A DNA stretch of 64,000 bases from the NCBI RefSeq assembly GCF_947241705.1, contig NC_079261.1:784075-848074 (forward strand). The letters run 5' to 3'. Both the position numbers and the translations under genes were made by a program. Shown piece after piece: positions 31,773 to 41,844 of the stretch. Source of the DNA: Saccharomyces mikatae IFO 1815 (taxonomy: Eukaryota; Ascomycota; Saccharomycetes; Saccharomycetales; Saccharomycetaceae). Position 1 is the stretch's first letter, and each line of letters begins with the position of its first letter. The notes below the pieces were generated by a model. It was given only the letters and a program-made list of their open reading frames with translations, was not told where the DNA came from and did no database searches.

Positions 31773-33593
31773 CTAAAAGATCCTACCCAGGAATTTTTCA
31801 TAAAACCATTCCATATTTTTACCGTTTCTTTGCAAACGCTCTTCCCTTTCTTGGTCTTTTATCCTGCCCTCTTCTTCTTCCCTATCGTATATTTCCTTGA
31901 ATGTGTATAGATCCACGTCGGTTGATTTGATCACTTTGGTCTTATAAATCAATTTGTATCCAGCCCAGGATAAAATATAGACCGGCAAGCCAATATACCC
32001 AGTGATGAAAGTTTTATAATCGAATTTATGACCAAGGAAAACAGTGAAATTTTTGATCAAAGCGATCAAAATGCAAAAGCTTAAAGCAAAATAGGCCCCG
32101 TAACGTTGACCAGGGGCAACATAAGCAAATTTAGATTTATCGATCCCTTGAGCACGGCAGGCTTTATCAAAGTAGATGTAAACAATCAAAATGGTGATCC
32201 AACTCAAGATACCGAACATTGATACAACATTAACGAAATAGTTGAAAATCTTTGCTGATCCTGAAGACACATTCATATACGCCAAGCAGCAGAATAACAC
32301 TGAGAGTATTAAGGCGTTGTAAGGAACACCCCATTTACTTGTCTTAGCGAAGATCTTGGGCGCTTTACCATCAATAGCTAGTGCGTATAAGTTTCTGGAA
32401 GAAACATACAAGTCCGAGTTACAAGCACTGAAGACGAAAACTAGGACACAAGCGTTGAAAATATGGGGTAAAACTTTGATGCCTGAATTTTGGATGGCAA
32501 CCACAAATGGAGATGCAGCTGCAGACATACTCTTACCTTTTGTAGAAAGTAAACGAGGGTCATTGTATGCAACACACATACCTAAAAGAAAAACGGTGCA
32601 TAGGTAGAAAACAATGATACGATAAACTGTCAATTTAATTGCTTTTGGAACACTTTTCCTTGGATTTTCTGCTTCAGAACAAACAATACCTGTCAGTTCA
32701 ATACCCGTGTAACTGAAAAGACTGTAAACAAAAACCGCAACAAAGGAAGTAAATTTGCCCGTACTACCAGTGATGGCTGTCGAGTACTCTTTGAACGCAC
32801 CAGGATCACGCCAGTATCTAAACCCTAATCGATCATGGTCAGGACCCCCACCAAGCATGATGATAAACAGTAACAAGATCAAACCTAACATTACCATAAC
32901 CTTAAAACTGGACAACCAAAATTCAAACTCACCAAAGAATTTTACACCAACGATATTGATGGCAACAATCACAACCAAGAAGATAGTAATCCACACACCG
33001 GGGTTAACGCGGTCTCTGCTGATCCAATACTGAATGACTAAAGCCGCCGCAGTAAGTTGATTTGGAGGTAAGATGAAATATTTGAAAAGGTAAGTATAGC
33101 CAATGGCAAAACCCAAAGCAGGGTCCACATATCGTGAGGCATAACTTGTAAAACCGTCCAGTGGAATATAGGATGCCATTTCACCAAGACAGGCCATGGT
33201 GAAAAAAACCAACAGACCAACAAAGGCATACGCAATTAACATCGCAACGGGACCCCCGGTTAATAGAGCAGTACCTGTACCTATAAGCAGACCTGTACCC
33301 AATGACCCACCAATCGCAATCATAGAAATATGTCTTGCCTTCAATTCCTTCTTCAACCTTGTGTTTTCATCTTTACCATCTGCAATTGCAAAGGAATCGT
33401 CCCTTGCTGAAGGTGATGTAGAGGTCGATGAACGAGAAGATACATTGTTTTCCTCCAGGTCAATATTATAGATTTCCTGCTCCTTCACAGGGAAATTATC
33501 TGCATCCTGCTTGGAATAATACGCATCATGGTCGTTTTCAAGGGAAGAAGAGTTACGAGACGATGCGCTAGTAAACATCTTTTTTAGAGGCAT
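31773..33593 (-). CDS. DIP5: Dicarboxylic amino acid permease Dip5
   Basis: Plasma-membrane permease for glutamate and aspartate (also Gln, Asn, Ser, Ala, Gly) of the YAT family. 606 residues with twelve membrane segments. The family opening ARHISMIAIGGSLGTGLLIGTG is at about 85-106, after a Ser-rich cytosolic tail that usually carries ubiquitination sites. The first ATG known in S. cerevisiae (MKMPLKK) reads ACG here at 33597-33599, so the start is the Met two codons later. The promoter contains a GC-rich palindrome at 34157-34166. Confidence 0.97.
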   Translation of the reverse strand: MPLKKMFTSASSRNSSSLENDHDAYYSKQDADNFPVKEQEIYNIDLEENNVSSRSSTSTSPSARDDSFAIADGKDENTRLKKELKARHISMIAIGGSLGTGLLIGTGTALLTGGPVAMLIAYAFVGLLVFFTMACLGEMASYIPLDGFTSYASRYVDPALGFAIGYTYLFKYFILPPNQLTAAALVIQYWISRDRVNPGVWITIFLVVIVAINIVGVKFFGEFEFWLSSFKVMVMLGLILLLFIIMLGGGPDHDRLGFRYWRDPGAFKEYSTAITGSTGKFTSFVAVFVYSLFSYTGIELTGIVCSEAENPRKSVPKAIKLTVYRIIVFYLCTVFLLGMCVAYNDPRLLSTKGKSMSAAASPFVVAIQNSGIKVLPHIFNACVLVFVFSACNSDLYVSSRNLYALAIDGKAPKIFAKTSKWGVPYNALILSVLFCCLAYMNVSSGSAKIFNYFVNVVSMFGILSWITILIVYIYFDKACRAQGIDKSKFAYVAPGQRYGAYFALSFCILIALIKNFTVFLGHKFDYKTFITGYIGLPVYILSWAGYKLIYKTKVIKSTDVDLYTFKEIYDREEEEGRIKDQEREERLQRNGKNMEWFYEKFLGRIF

Positions 33594-34629
33594 CTTCGTT
33601 ATTCAGACTCCTTGTTCTTTTTTTTTATTATTTGAGTTCGTCAATCCTAAGTTCTGCTACAAGTCCTAAACACTTCTGTTAGGCTCTATAAAAGAACAAT
33701 GTTGTATGATATTTTACCCAACTACTTCGCCCAATCAACCTACGTTCTCCAAGAATACTCAAGTCTATCTACACAATCTCTTTTATATACACATATACAA
33801 AAGAACCGGTGGAACTGAGAAACCGTTGCATATGCAAATATGATAACAAAAAAGGGCCAGATAACCCCAAGATCTAATCACTTTGCTATCATATTGCATT
33901 TCAAATTTTCTTGTTTGATTATGACGGTGCGCTTTCTCCTCTTTCCCCTAAGCATCATGGCTAACACTACCAAAAATGCTATGCAAATCAGAGTGAATTA
34001 CGAGAAGCATGACTACATGTCACGAATATTTTGGAGAAGACATGATATGAAGCTTCACTTGCTGTCACCGCCTGGAAGTTTCTTCTGGACTCTTTGCGGA
34101 AATACATTACCGCAAGGCTGCATTCCGCCATAATCAGTGCCGTGCCATTTGGCGACGCCGTACGGCACTGGAAACCGCCCCAGCGATGTGCAACGTCGCT
34201 ATCGGTAATGGTTGCAGTTGAGGGAAGAGAAAAGAAAACAAAATGTTGTTATCATGAAGTGCCACCAAGAAACCAAGAAACAAAGAAACAATAGATGTGG
34301 TGCTCTGCACCCTGGTGCCTTGAAGAGTGTTTTCGGATCATTCAGACCAAAAAGTAGAGGCTTAAGCTTTATAACTGTATTAGTATAGATTATATAAGAT
34401 AATGATTTCGAGAAGCAGCAAGATGATGAAAGCAGTGTTTACGGTACCTGTAAGAACGGAGGTAGTCGTTATCGAAGTGACTTAGAGATGTGGACCGCTC
34501 ACTTCCCGTCTAGTGGAAAAAAAGTCAGCCCCACACACACACATCAAGATAAGATTAAAAAATTCCAAATTGCTTTTTTCTTATCTCAGGTAAACAGTAT
34601 ACAAGCACTTAAATAGTTGATAAGGAGGC
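33594..34629. promoter_or_regulatory. DIP5 promoter and DIM1 3' region
   Basis: About 1 kb upstream of DIP5 (- strand). It contains the inverted repeat and palindrome at 34135-34170 and TAAG/GATAAG-like boxes near 34545. The open frame at 33840-34133 has no recognised family and crosses the promoter, so it was not annotated as a gene. Confidence 0.4.
34135..34170. promoter_or_regulatory. GC-rich palindromes, candidate amino-acid-response site
   Basis: CAGTGCCGT (34135-34143) is the reverse complement of ACGGCACTG (34162-34170), and GCCGTACGGC at 34157-34166 is a perfect palindrome. CGGC/GCCG half-sites in SPS-controlled permease promoters bind Stp1/Stp2. DIP5 is known to respond to the SPS sensor, so this is a plausible UAS about 560 bases upstream; not shown. 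Confidence 0.35.
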
Positions 34630-35604
<975 letters not shown>

Positions 35605-35878
35605 CTATATTTGCTCGTATAATAATAATACAATGATTAAAATGACTGCTCAAACCAATTCATCCCTATCAAAGGGCTTACTCTTAGTCTATCTTTATTT
35701 TCACTTTTCAGCTCATCGCAATTCTCGAAAATTTTTCTAGCCTGGAAAAAATTCGGGTAATAAATAGATGATTAATATTATCGTTGTTGTGATGTTAATT
35801 TACACACGAATTTAGTAATACATGAGCGAATTACATGGGTATCATTAATAGTTATTGCAGAGTAAATATGTAGGCTAT

Positions 35879-36511
35879 TTATTCATCTTCACAGATGCGA
35901 AAGGAAAGCTTTCTCACTACTTTGTTTTGATGTACATCATCGGTCGAACGAGAGAACGTAGTTTTTGGATTCTGTCCTTGGTGCTTACCAGTGAAAAAAC
36001 CAGAGATCTTCGAATTTCTTGGCGGAGTGACAAAACTGGGCAGAGTAATTTTTTTGGTGCCTAATGGCAATGTCAACGGTATCGTTTCATCAGTGAGAGG
36101 ATCTTGCACGTAACCCTTGAACTCATCAATGCTTAAATCCTTTAATGCGGTTCTCCGTCCTTCTCTTAAACGGACCGTTTCATTAGGGCAAAGTTTACCG
36201 GGCGAGAGGTTTTCTTTTACTTGTGAAGGATTATTTTCATTACATAAAAATATCTTATTATTGCATACTTCTTTCTTGTGGCTGTTAATAATGTGATCTC
36301 TTTCTTCTATTGTTTCTTCATAGACCAGAAACTGTGTGTTTTTTGGAATTTGAACTGTCCTTATGGGACTTCGCCTTAATGCATAATCCGTGTCTATTTG
36401 CGATCTTCTCTTTGATGGTGAGCGAAGTTCGTTTCCTTTTATTATGGCCCGTGGTTTTTGGTTAATGTTTTTACTGGATAAAATGCTTCTCTTTTTGGAT
36501 GGTGATATCAT
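35879..36511 (-). CDS. ACM1: APC/C-Cdh1 modulator Acm1
   Basis: Pseudosubstrate inhibitor of the anaphase-promoting complex with Cdh1. 210 residues, as in S. cerevisiae (209), and disordered in composition. A KEN box lies in VKENLSP near residue 97, followed by the destruction box RTALKDLS near residue 119; S/T-P Cdk sites include SPSKK, SPSKR, SPIRT and TPPRN. MCB and SCB sites lie 130-150 bases upstream, fitting G1/S expression. Confidence 0.94.
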   Translation of the reverse strand: MISPSKKRSILSSKNINQKPRAIIKGNELRSPSKRRSQIDTDYALRRSPIRTVQIPKNTQFLVYEETIEERDHIINSHKKEVCNNKIFLCNENNPSQVKENLSPGKLCPNETVRLREGRRTALKDLSIDEFKGYVQDPLTDETIPLTLPLGTKKITLPSFVTPPRNSKISGFFTGKHQGQNPKTTFSRSTDDVHQNKVVRKLSFRICEDE

Positions 36512-36841
36512 TTTTCAGTGGTTGTCAGCGTACTCATTCGAAAAGAGCATATTCCCCTTCTTAATGAAGCCTATCATGCTCTCCTTTCTTTTCGCTTTAT
36601 ATAATTCTTTAACCAAAAGTACAAAAGTTCAGTAAGAAGACGCGTCAACGCGCTACGCGAAATATAAATATTGACTTTCTGCTTAAAAGAAGGCACAAAA
36701 TAAGAAACTGCAATAGTGCAGTGCTTTCTCAGGATAATTCCTCGTCCGATTCCATATATCTCTTTAGATCAAGTGTGTCGTTATGCATGTATATATGTGT
36801 ACGTATCTATGAATGCGTGTATTTAGCCAGCGTAAATCTAT
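36512..36841. promoter_or_regulatory. ACM1 promoter region
   Basis: 330 bases between the PLC1 3' end and the ACM1 start, both - strand genes. The MCB/SCB group at 36640-36662 is the only clear element. Confidence 0.5.
36640..36662 (-). promoter_or_regulatory. MCB and SCB-like sites upstream of ACM1
   Basis: ACGCGT at 36640-36645 is an exact MCB, followed by ACGCGC and by CGCGAAA at 36656-36662, an SCB-type box. They sit about 130-150 bases before the ACM1 start. MBF/SBF control would give the late-G1/S expression known for ACM1. Confidence 0.7.
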
Positions 36842-39448
36842 TTATAAAATTAGTGTATGAATAAATAAAGTGCAGAAGATGTATTGTTCTCCCTCCATAT
36901 TAAACAGCGGAATGTGGCGGTAACCCATCCTCAAATGGCTCAACTTAAGACAAACAGATGCAATCGGGGCCTCTTCGGAGACAACCATGAATTTTATAAA
37001 TGTCAGATCCGTATCATTCAGTGTGATCGAAACTTCTGCATCCCATATTGGGTTGAATCCATTTCCTTGAGAACTTTTAGTAGACGCTTCCGTGCCGGAA
37101 ATCCTTGTACCTTTGTCAATCGAGACGGGTGTTACCGGATCGTGGTCTGTGTGAAACTCTACCCTAACAAAGGAATTGGTGTTGTTTCTGCTTGGTGATG
37201 TATCATTTAATCTCGGCAATAACTGTGTCGATAAAATTCTAATTTTTACAGTCACTGGATCATTATCTTTTTCAAAATGGTCATAAAGCAATGGGATCAT
37301 TTTGGCCTTTGTCACTATAGGTAACAACTTTTTTGGCTTGAGAACATATCCCGATTTGAAACTCCCATCAGCTTGATGATCCAATATTTGAAACATGGCC
37401 AGATTGAGTTGTTGTCCAATATCATTCGTTTGCCAATTTGTGGCTACCATTTGCACTCCTACTTTCCAAAAAGGGATAGGGTTGAAGTTCGATGACTTAT
37501 ACCTTAAAACATGGGGGTAAACCCTCATCAAATACCTCCTATTATGTTTATCCAAAGACAGTTTTAAATATTTATCCTTGATCATGTATTCCACTTTACG
37601 TTCATTGAGTGAAAAACAATGTGCTGTCGTTTTAGATTCCGGTAGGGAGAAATTTCTGAATTTGATGCCATGTATCCCAGAAATGCTGGAAACATCATTA
37701 ATTATATCGACATGCTTTTTTAGTCCAATTCTTTTGATGCGCTGCATACTAGAAGAGTTTGATGTGCTACTGCTGTTCACAGGATCATCCTTCATTTTGA
37801 AGTCCTGTTCATTTGACGATTCGTAAGAAGAACTGAAAGAAGATGGAAATGGTTCGCTGATGTTAACACTTCCAATTAGTTCATTCGTTTTCTTAGATTT
37901 CAATAGTATTTTATGTCTTAATTCTGTGGGTGATGGTAATCTATCAGTTGTCCCAACAAAGTAAAGCTGCTCTGCTAAAACCTCTCTCATTATTAAACTC
38001 GCCGATTTCTGATTGTCCTTATTGCAATTTATTTCTAATGAAATAATTAAAGGGTACGGAGACGTTATGAAAGCGTACTTCTTTATCACACGTATTACAG
38101 TTCTTAAAGGAATAGCCGACGTTAAAAATCCATGGCATACCACGGGTCCGTTTTCACCATCCCAAATATCAATTTCTACACATCTACAACCTTGTTGCAG
38201 GACTTGAATATAACCCTCCACTGATGGTGTTTCTGCAATTTGTTTCCCCAATAGATACGTATTATGTGAAGATGCAATAAAGTAATGATTCAAGGGCTTC
38301 GAATATAACTCCTCTTTGACGTCGACCAAATATGGCTGCTCTTTCAAGAACTTAGTAAAACCATCTTTCCCCATTTCATGCTGACTTGGTTCTCTATATT
38401 TAACGAACAGGGACCATGTAGTTTCACGATCGACCTGCTCATGTTGCTCCGCAATTAAAAATTGAAAGAAACTTTCAAATGATAAATGTGAATGCGGAGG
38501 TTTTGTAATTTTAGACCAAATTATATTTACCTCTTTCCTATTCTTTAAAATCCTAACAAACTTTTCAAACTCAAAATAATTCAATAACCCATTATGGTTG
38601 ATATCTGCCAACTGAAAAAATTGCAACAATTGGCCTGTCGACACATAAGTATGAAATTTGTCACACAGTTTCTTCACATCCGTGAAGCTCAACGTATCCT
38701 TTTTTTCATCTTCTTCCTTCTCAGAGACAGTTATCTGCCAATGTATCCTGGCAAATTGGGAATTATCCGGCAAAAGTATGCTTTCCATTAATTCCCTCCT
38801 TAACTTTACTAAGCCGCAAATGCAGCTCAAAAATCTGTTGAAGTCCAGTTCATTCAAAGCCACAACGTGTAATGCCTTCAGTTTATTTGAAACTTTGTAA
38901 ATGATAGTGATCCAGAGTTTACTGTCTGACCTTAATCTTTTTGGATCAACCTCCTCTTGATAAGTACTTGCCATATCACCGATTCTAATGTCTTTAACGG
39001 AGTCTAACTCAAGGTACTTCGAGCCCTCTTTCCATATTATTTGTCCGTTGTTGTTGATTAATTTAAATTCATAAAACTTTCTTCTTCTTCGTGTTATCCT
39101 AATCATTCGGAGCCCTCTTTGTAATGCGCGACATAACGTGCTGAGATCATAGTCGTTTCTTAGTTTTTTATCAACAAGCTCATTTATGCAATGCGAATAA
39201 GTAAGGGGCCCCATATGAACTCTAGGTAACTCTGCTGGCCTTCTAAAAATGGACCTTATACTTCTCCTCACAGTGCTTCCATTGCTCACACTTTTATGGC
39301 CTGCATTTAATGAGTGCTGGAAAGAACTGTAACTTGTAGAGACTATAGCATTGCCCTTTTGTGTTATTTTCTTTTGACCTTCACATGAATGGCTTTGTAG
39401 CTCCCTTGTAAGATTCAATCTTTGGTCATCTATTGAACTTTCAGTCAT
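36842..39448 (-). CDS. PLC1: Phosphoinositide-specific phospholipase C (delta type)
   Basis: Hydrolyses PIP2 to IP3 and diacylglycerol, feeding inositol polyphosphate signalling. 868 residues (S. cerevisiae 869). Order: basic N-terminus, PH-like region (about 100-230), EF-hand part with the loop DINHNGLLNYFEF near 280, catalytic X box from about 385 (HYFIASSHNTYL, then EIDIWDG and VVCHGFLTS, giving both catalytic histidines), a Ser-rich linker near 550, Y box (about 590-710) and a C2 domain to the end. All visible catalytic residues are present. Confidence 0.97.
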   Translation of the reverse strand: MTESSIDDQRLNLTRELQSHSCEGQKKITQKGNAIVSTSYSSFQHSLNAGHKSVSNGSTVRRSIRSIFRRPAELPRVHMGPLTYSHCINELVDKKLRNDYDLSTLCRALQRGLRMIRITRRRRKFYEFKLINNNGQIIWKEGSKYLELDSVKDIRIGDMASTYQEEVDPKRLRSDSKLWITIIYKVSNKLKALHVVALNELDFNRFLSCICGLVKLRRELMESILLPDNSQFARIHWQITVSEKEEDEKKDTLSFTDVKKLCDKFHTYVSTGQLLQFFQLADINHNGLLNYFEFEKFVRILKNRKEVNIIWSKITKPPHSHLSFESFFQFLIAEQHEQVDRETTWSLFVKYREPSQHEMGKDGFTKFLKEQPYLVDVKEELYSKPLNHYFIASSHNTYLLGKQIAETPSVEGYIQVLQQGCRCVEIDIWDGENGPVVCHGFLTSAIPLRTVIRVIKKYAFITSPYPLIISLEINCNKDNQKSASLIMREVLAEQLYFVGTTDRLPSPTELRHKILLKSKKTNELIGSVNISEPFPSSFSSSYESSNEQDFKMKDDPVNSSSTSNSSSMQRIKRIGLKKHVDIINDVSSISGIHGIKFRNFSLPESKTTAHCFSLNERKVEYMIKDKYLKLSLDKHNRRYLMRVYPHVLRYKSSNFNPIPFWKVGVQMVATNWQTNDIGQQLNLAMFQILDHQADGSFKSGYVLKPKKLLPIVTKAKMIPLLYDHFEKDNDPVTVKIRILSTQLLPRLNDTSPSRNNTNSFVRVEFHTDHDPVTPVSIDKGTRISGTEASTKSSQGNGFNPIWDAEVSITLNDTDLTFIKFMVVSEEAPIASVCLKLSHLRMGYRHIPLFNMEGEQYIFCTLFIHTLIL

Positions 39449-39713
39449 TCATACACAATGCGTGAACAGCCCTACTGCTATATCTTTATGATTCTAAATT
39501 TTCAATATCTGAATCTGCTGACGCTATTTATGTTGTAGTGCTTATACTATTTTTCTTAACGTCGGGTAAAAGTGCCAAAAACTGTAAATGAGAACGTGCG
39601 GAATCTTCATGAATTATTTAAGATCACATGAATAATAAGTTATTCAAAATAATATTACAAAATCTATAAACAAGGCATACTCACACGAATGTGAGTAAAT
39701 TTCAGAGCTAGAA

Positions 39714-41642
39714 CTAACAAGCTGGAGTTCTATCCGAGCGTCCTTTCTCTGGTGAAAGTAGTTGTGATAATGGGGTAGGCGGCCTCAGTTGGGTTCTTCT
39801 TCTTGTAGAAGGAACCCAGACTTGATTCCTAGAGGATGTGATTTTTGTTGGAGGAGTCCGAAAAACCTTTGCTACCGGTGTGTTTTCTACAGAGACTTTC
39901 ATCGGCTTATCCTTGTATATTGGAATTTTTGAAGGCAAGGATCGGTAATACTTACATTTATCCTTTTCAATATCAAGCACCGTTTTGTTCCTTGCCATCA
40001 AGGGTGTTTCTGTATTCAGTACTTCCGTTCTATATCGAGGTGCAATGAGGGAGCTTGTAGAGTTGGTATCATCATTACGATAAATACGAATATTGCTTTC
40101 GTCAGGCCCGTCATAAGGCAAAGGAGGAACACTGCTTAGTACCAATTTACCTTTGTTTGGAGATTCAGGATCAAAAAAGGGGTTGATTGTATTTGGTGAG
40201 TCCGGGCTTGTTGCAGGCCTAATATTCATCTTCTGCAGTAACGCTTTACCGAGTTTTCTGCCTTTCGGAACCACTGTTGTACTTGAAGGATTATTATTAT
40301 CAATGTCATCAATGGTAACTTTCTCCTGAAAGTTATAGCTTATATTTCCAATAACACCATTCGGTCGATCAAAACCTAGCGATCTTGGTTTTGGAGTTTT
40401 TATTTTTTTCGTGCCTATTTTATTCGAAGAGGAGGGTTTGATCAATATTTTATCTGCCGTAGGCTTGATGCTCAACCATCTTTGAGCTAGTTCATTCGTC
40501 TTTGATGCGACGCCAGCGTCTAAAAGTGAGAATTCCAATGCTCTATAAATAATATTGAATGTTTTAGAAACAGTTTTAGATTTCTTTTCCAATTGGTTCT
40601 CGAACCTTATGGTAATCTCTTTTGTGTACTTTGTTGTCAGTAACTTTGACTGCAGTCTTTCTATTTCATCAAGAATGTACAAGAGCTCATGGTTTAAATT
40701 GATAAAAAGTATATTCCAACGTTTGTCAATTAATTCAATTTTCAATTCTCTAAATTCTGAGTTCATAAATCTATAATCTTTCATTATCAGCTCGTATTTT
40801 TTTTGAAGAATGGTTTGCAGAATAGTAATCTTGGTTATATTCCGATGCCCAAATTGTACAATCCTTTGAGGTAAAATATCAGTTAAGCTTTTCTCGATTG
40901 GTGGGATTTTTTTTTTTAGATTCAAGAACTTTCTCGATAAGATATCTTCTGCCGCAGAGAACTTCGGTATTTTTGGCTCAGTGGTCTCTGTGTGCGTTCC
41001 TAATAGCTTAACTAGTTGTTCCAAGGTAAACGATGGAGTATGCCGTATTGGAGATGCAAATCTTTCTTCTTGAATTTCGAGACAGTGTGATATATTCGTA
41101 TTAATAATCTTGTGTAAAGTATCCATATGATCCTTTGAGATTTCATTATACTCCAACGAAGTATCTAATAACTCTTTCAAATTTGTCATCCATGGCTCCA
41201 ACTGGCTTTTTATTTGTGTACATTCTTCTATGACATCGAACATTGGACTAAATTGATTGTATTTACTTCTATTTTGGTCGTCTTTAGAAAATTCATCCTC
41301 CAACAAATCCAATAAGTGTGCAAAACCTTTCTCAATATCATGAACATCATTAATAAACTGGTAAAGTAGGTTTTTTTTCAATAATAACCAATTTAAAAAC
41401 GATAAAATATCCTCTTTTCCCAATCGTTTCTCGTTAACCAAATCTGGAATCGCCAAAGCAGCGTTCTCCAAATCATCATAAAACTGAATTAGCAATGCTT
41501 CTGATATACTAGTAGTTTCCTCATCCAATGAGTTGCAATCCTTGATTAAATATAACGTATCGTGAATTCTTTCCAAGCGTTCGCAAAAACTTTCTTGTAA
41601 GTCACACCCAATGGTCACAGTTTTGGTTCCATCATTATTCAT
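39714..41642 (-). CDS. KAR9: Spindle positioning protein Kar9
   Basis: Links the Bim1-bound plus ends of cytoplasmic microtubules to Myo2 and actin to orient the spindle. From Met at 41640-41642 (MNNDGTK) it has 642 residues, near the known 644; an in-frame ATG at 41663 would add seven. The first ~400 residues are helical and spectrin-like. The basic, Ser/Pro-rich tail carries SKIP in LPSKIPIYK, an SxIP-type EB1 motif, and LRPPTPL close to the C-terminus, matching the LxxPTPh Bim1-binding motif. S/T-P Cdk sites are frequent there. Confidence 0.95.
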   Translation of the reverse strand: MNNDGTKTVTIGCDLQESFCERLERIHDTLYLIKDCNSLDEETTSISEALLIQFYDDLENAALAIPDLVNEKRLGKEDILSFLNWLLLKKNLLYQFINDVHDIEKGFAHLLDLLEDEFSKDDQNRSKYNQFSPMFDVIEECTQIKSQLEPWMTNLKELLDTSLEYNEISKDHMDTLHKIINTNISHCLEIQEERFASPIRHTPSFTLEQLVKLLGTHTETTEPKIPKFSAAEDILSRKFLNLKKKIPPIEKSLTDILPQRIVQFGHRNITKITILQTILQKKYELIMKDYRFMNSEFRELKIELIDKRWNILFINLNHELLYILDEIERLQSKLLTTKYTKEITIRFENQLEKKSKTVSKTFNIIYRALEFSLLDAGVASKTNELAQRWLSIKPTADKILIKPSSSNKIGTKKIKTPKPRSLGFDRPNGVIGNISYNFQEKVTIDDIDNNNPSSTTVVPKGRKLGKALLQKMNIRPATSPDSPNTINPFFDPESPNKGKLVLSSVPPLPYDGPDESNIRIYRNDDTNSTSSLIAPRYRTEVLNTETPLMARNKTVLDIEKDKCKYYRSLPSKIPIYKDKPMKVSVENTPVAKVFRTPPTKITSSRNQVWVPSTRRRTQLRPPTPLSQLLSPEKGRSDRTPAC

Positions 41643-41844
41643 GGCAGCACCGCCGAAATCCATAAGGACTTTACGGATAAAAATACGTGTAGCCTCATTA
41701 AACTCTGTTATTGTTTCAAAGTTATTTGTTTACGCTACCGAATTCACCGGTTCGGGTAATACTGTACTATTTGGTATTAAAGTTGTATTATTTATTGAGG
41801 TGTATGAGAATATAAGAATGGGTATATATGCGATGTGGATAAAC

